A stretch of 64,000 bases of DNA from CAYWBU01 sp942491525 (GTDB taxonomy: Bacteria; Desulfobacterota; Desulfomonilia; UBA1062). The DNA is taken from positions 62,001 through 126,000 of the forward strand of contig CALOBW010000064.1 in the NCBI GenBank assembly GCA_942491525.1. The letters are read 5' to 3'. Of the stretch, positions 61,606 to 64,000 are shown in pieces (position 1 is the stretch's first letter; each line of letters opens with the position of its first letter). The translations under genes and the position numbers were made by a program. The notes beneath the pieces were generated by a model, which worked only from the letters and a program-made list of their open reading frames with translations, made no database searches and was not told the origin of the DNA.

Positions 61606-64000
61606 ATGAGTGATGATACCTTAGGTCTATATATAGAGGAATCCCGTGAGCATCTGGCCAATATTGAGAATGATCTGCTGGAGATCGAAGCCGGCGGAGA
61701 TAACATAAACGTTGATCTGGTCAACAAGGTCTTCAGGGCGGCTCATTCAATTAAGGGCGGGGCCGGATTCGTTGGGCTCAAGACCATCAAGGAACTGGCT
61801 CATAAGATGGAGAACGTGCTGGGCATGATCCGCAGCCGAGAGCTGTCGCCGGCGCCGGATGTGATCAATATTCTGCTGCTCTCGTCGGACGCGCTGCGAA
61901 GTATGATCAATAATGTGGCCCAGAGCGATCAGTATGATGTATCGCAACATGTGGATGCCCTTGTCCAGATCGCCGCCGGCAATCTGGCCGAAGAGGATAA
62001 GGCAACCGTTAAGGCCGATGTTGCCATCAGTCTGAGTGACGGAACTCAGCTTTTTCATGTCAGCGAGTATGATGTGGTTTCAGCCATGCGTGCTGACAAA
62101 CAGATCTATCTGATAGAGTATGACTTGATTCATGATGTGCATCGCATGGGCCGTACCCCCCTTGATATTCTGCGCGACCTGCAGCACACCGGAGTCATAA
62201 TTGAGAGCAAAGTGCTGGTTGATGCCATCGGCTCATTGGCGGATTTTGATCTCAGTCAGAAGCGCAGCTTTAAACTTCCATTCGTTGTCCTGTTTTCTTC
62301 CAATCAGACCCCCGAGATGGTCAGTTCTCTGATTGCAGATATTGACGGTGGTTTCATCTATATCCTCGATGACACCCTGACTCTGCAGCCGGTAGTGCCG
62401 GAAGAACGCGATATTCAGCCTGCTGCCGAAGTTCTGACCGCGCCGGTGGCTGTTGAACAGAAGGCGGAGGAGAAAGCCTTCAGTGACGCCAGCCTGCGTG
62501 TCAATGTAAAGCTGTTGGACTCATTGATGAATCTGGCCGGGGAGCTGGTGCTGGGGCGCAATCAGCTGCTGCAGTCGATCGCTCAGGATGACATCCGGGC
62601 CATCGGGGTGGCCTCGCAGCGGCTCGATCTGATCACGTCCGAGTTTCAGGAGACCATCATGCTGACCCGCATGCAGCCAGTGGGCAATGTTTTCAACAAG
62701 TTTCCGCGGGTTGTGCGGGACCTGGCCAAGAGCCTGGGCAAGGAGATCGACATCCAGTTGGAGGGGCGCGATGTTGAGTTGGACAAGACCATTATCGAGG
62801 CCATCGGCGACCCGCTGACCCATCTGGTGCGCAACTCGGCCGACCACGGCATTGAGACGCCCGAGGTGCGCAGCCGGGCCGGCAAGGATCCCAAGGGCAC
62901 CATTGTGCTCAAGGCCTACCATGAAGCCGGGCAGGTGATTATCGAGATCGTTGATGACGGGGCCGGCATCGACGGCGCCCGGCTGGTGGCCAAGGCGCTC
63001 GAGCGCGGTCTGATAACTGAAGAGCAGTCGCGCCTGATGAGTGAGAAGGAGAAGATCGCCCTGATCTTCATGCCGGGATTCTCCACCGCCGAGAAGGTCA
63101 GCGATGTTTCGGGGCGCGGCGTGGGCATGGATGTGGTCAAGACCAATCTGGACTCATTGGGCGGGCAGGTCGACATTGAATCTGAAGTCGGCAGGGGTAC
63201 GCGCATCCGCATCAAGCTGCCCCTGACCCTGGCCATCATTCCGTCCCAGATAATCTCAATGGGTTCTCAGCGCTACGCCATCCCGCAGGTCAACCTGGAG
63301 GAGCTGGTGCGCATTCCGGCCAATCAGGTCAAGGATCGGATTGAGCTGGTCGGCGATGCCCAGGTTGTGCGTCTGCGCGGCAAGCTGCTGCCGCTGGTGC
63401 GCCTGGCCGATATCCTGGGGGTTGAACGCCACTATACTGATCCGCAGACCGGCGAGACGCAGGTTGACCGGCGCAGCCGTCTGGCTGACCGTCGCAGCCG
63501 CAAGGACAGTCAGGCGATGCCGCTCAGGGATGCCGAAGAGCGTTTGAGTCAGGATCGCCGCTACCATTCGGCCAGCGCGGTCAACCTGATGGTGGTCTCC
63601 ACCGGGGCCATGCAGTACGGCCTGGTGGTTGATGAGCTGCACGATTCCGAGGAGATAGTGATCAAGCCGCTGGGGCGCCACTTCAGCAACTGCAGCGGTT
63701 ATGCCGGCGCCACCATCATGGGTGACGGCAGCGTGGCGCTGATTCTGGATGTCTCGGGTCTGGCCCATCTGGCGGACCTGGTCTCGGTTGAGGGCAGCGA
63801 GCGCTCCCTGCAGCTCAGTGCTGAACAGCAGGCTGTCAATGAAGACGAGCAGTCGCTGTTGCTCTTCAGGTGCGGTGCGGACCAGCAGTTCTGCGTGCCG
63901 CAGGCCCTGGTGCAGCGCATTGAAAAGATTGCCAGCAGCGAGATTGAACTGCATGGCGATCAGCGGGTGGTGCAGTATCGTGAGGCCACTCTGCCGCTTT
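61606..64000 (+). CDS. cheA: Chemotaxis histidine kinase CheA (3' end outside window)
   Basis: Open from ATG 61606 (AGGAGGGG before it) to the window edge, at least 798 codons. Hpt domain with H47 in RAAHSIKGGAGF; P2-like region (about 145-260); P3/P4 with VRNSADHGIE (N box), DDGAGID (G1) and GRGVGMDVV (G2); a first CheW-like domain (IISMGSQRYAIPQ onwards) with an Arg-Asp-rich insert, and the beginning of a second CheW-like domain (LLLFRCGADQQFCVPQ). It phosphorylates CheY/CheB in response to chemoreceptors. Placed directly after the STAS gene. Confidence 0.95.
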   Translation, partial: MSDDTLGLYIEESREHLANIENDLLEIEAGGDNINVDLVNKVFRAAHSIKGGAGFVGLKTIKELAHKMENVLGMIRSRELSPAPDVINILLLSSDALRSMINNVAQSDQYDVSQHVDALVQIAAGNLAEEDKATVKADVAISLSDGTQLFHVSEYDVVSAMRADKQIYLIEYDLIHDVHRMGRTPLDILRDLQHTGVIIESKVLVDAIGSLADFDLSQKRSFKLPFVVLFSSNQTPEMVSSLIADIDGGFIYILDDTLTLQPVVPEERDIQPAAEVLTAPVAVEQKAEEKAFSDASLRVNVKLLDSLMNLAGELVLGRNQLLQSIAQDDIRAIGVASQRLDLITSEFQETIMLTRMQPVGNVFNKFPRVVRDLAKSLGKEIDIQLEGRDVELDKTIIEAIGDPLTHLVRNSADHGIETPEVRSRAGKDPKGTIVLKAYHEAGQVIIEIVDDGAGIDGARLVAKALERGLITEEQSRLMSEKEKIALIFMPGFSTAEKVSDVSGRGVGMDVVKTNLDSLGGQVDIESEVGRGTRIRIKLPLTLAIIPSQIISMGSQRYAIPQVNLEELVRIPANQVKDRIELVGDAQVVRLRGKLLPLVRLADILGVERHYTDPQTGETQVDRRSRLADRRSRKDSQAMPLRDAEERLSQDRRYHSASAVNLMVVSTGAMQYGLVVDELHDSEEIVIKPLGRHFSNCSGYAGATIMGDGSVALILDVSGLAHLADLVSVEGSERSLQLSAEQQAVNEDEQSLLLFRCGADQQFCVPQALVQRIEKIASSEIELHGDQRVVQYREATLPL

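Overview
The window reads as chromosomal DNA from a Gram-negative, chemotactic bacterium, most likely a deltaproteobacterium in the broad sense (Desulfobacterota or Desulfuromonadota). This placement is inference from gene content and order: a Kdo kinase, an MlaF-type ATPase, Lgt and a WaaG-like transferase indicate an outer membrane with LPS; the run carD / PIN-TRAM / ispD / ispF / cysS / uvrB and the apgM / hom / aminotransferase run, plus HDOD, PilZ, GGDEF, REC-phosphatase and CheA proteins, fit that group. No rRNA, phage, transposase or CRISPR array was seen. Genes are densely packed and no gene-free stretch exceeds about 240 bases.

Layout. 1-6.9 kb: end of a surface-polysaccharide cluster on the + strand (sugar epimerase end, DegT aminotransferase, four glycosyltransferases, three consecutive hexapeptide acyltransferases), parts of it AT-rich. 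6.9-9.9 kb: a PLP amino-acid decarboxylase (PanP-like, - strand), rsmI and a small unknown gene. 9.9-12.1 kb: two divergent HDOD signalling proteins. 12.1-17.6 kb: a compact - strand operon (phosphoesterase, HIT hydrolase, lipA, aminotransferase, hom, apgM). 17.8-21.3 kb: a glucosyl-3-phosphoglycerate synthase and a chemoreceptor with two zinc-binding CZB-like modules. 21.4-27.5 kb: FGGY kinase, saccharopine-dehydrogenase-like enzyme, orphan solute-binding protein, TetR regulator and a Tat-exported lipoprotein amidohydrolase. 27.6-29.4 kb: tRNA-Leu, ribF and a phosphoesterase.

29.4-37.7 kb holds a complete branched-chain amino-acid ABC transporter (livK, H, M, G, F), followed on the same strand by an SRPBCC protein, an M20 peptidase and a YfcC/DcuC-type permease. 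37.8-41.1 kb has small signalling or unknown genes (HExxH protein, PilZ, zinc ribbon, diguanylate cyclase, DUF3783) and tRNA-Phe with its own terminator. 41.1-48.3 kb is an eight-gene - strand operon from carD to a hypothetical gene downstream of the Kdo kinase gene. 48.5-52.7 kb runs + strand: lgt, class I adenylate cyclase, a nitrilase-family amidase and mlaF.

53-64 kb ends with a lipoprotein, a zinc-ribbon membrane protein and a release-factor-like protein, then a signalling block: hybrid histidine kinase, unknown anchored protein, AEC transporter, free Hpt protein, REC-PP2C phosphatase, anti-sigma-type HATPase, STAS protein and a CheA that runs off the window. This last block looks like a partner-switching module wired to phosphorelay input, comparable in parts to the Pseudomonas HptB-HsbR-HsbA pathway but with the HsbR functions split in two genes. 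It is the most interesting system here.
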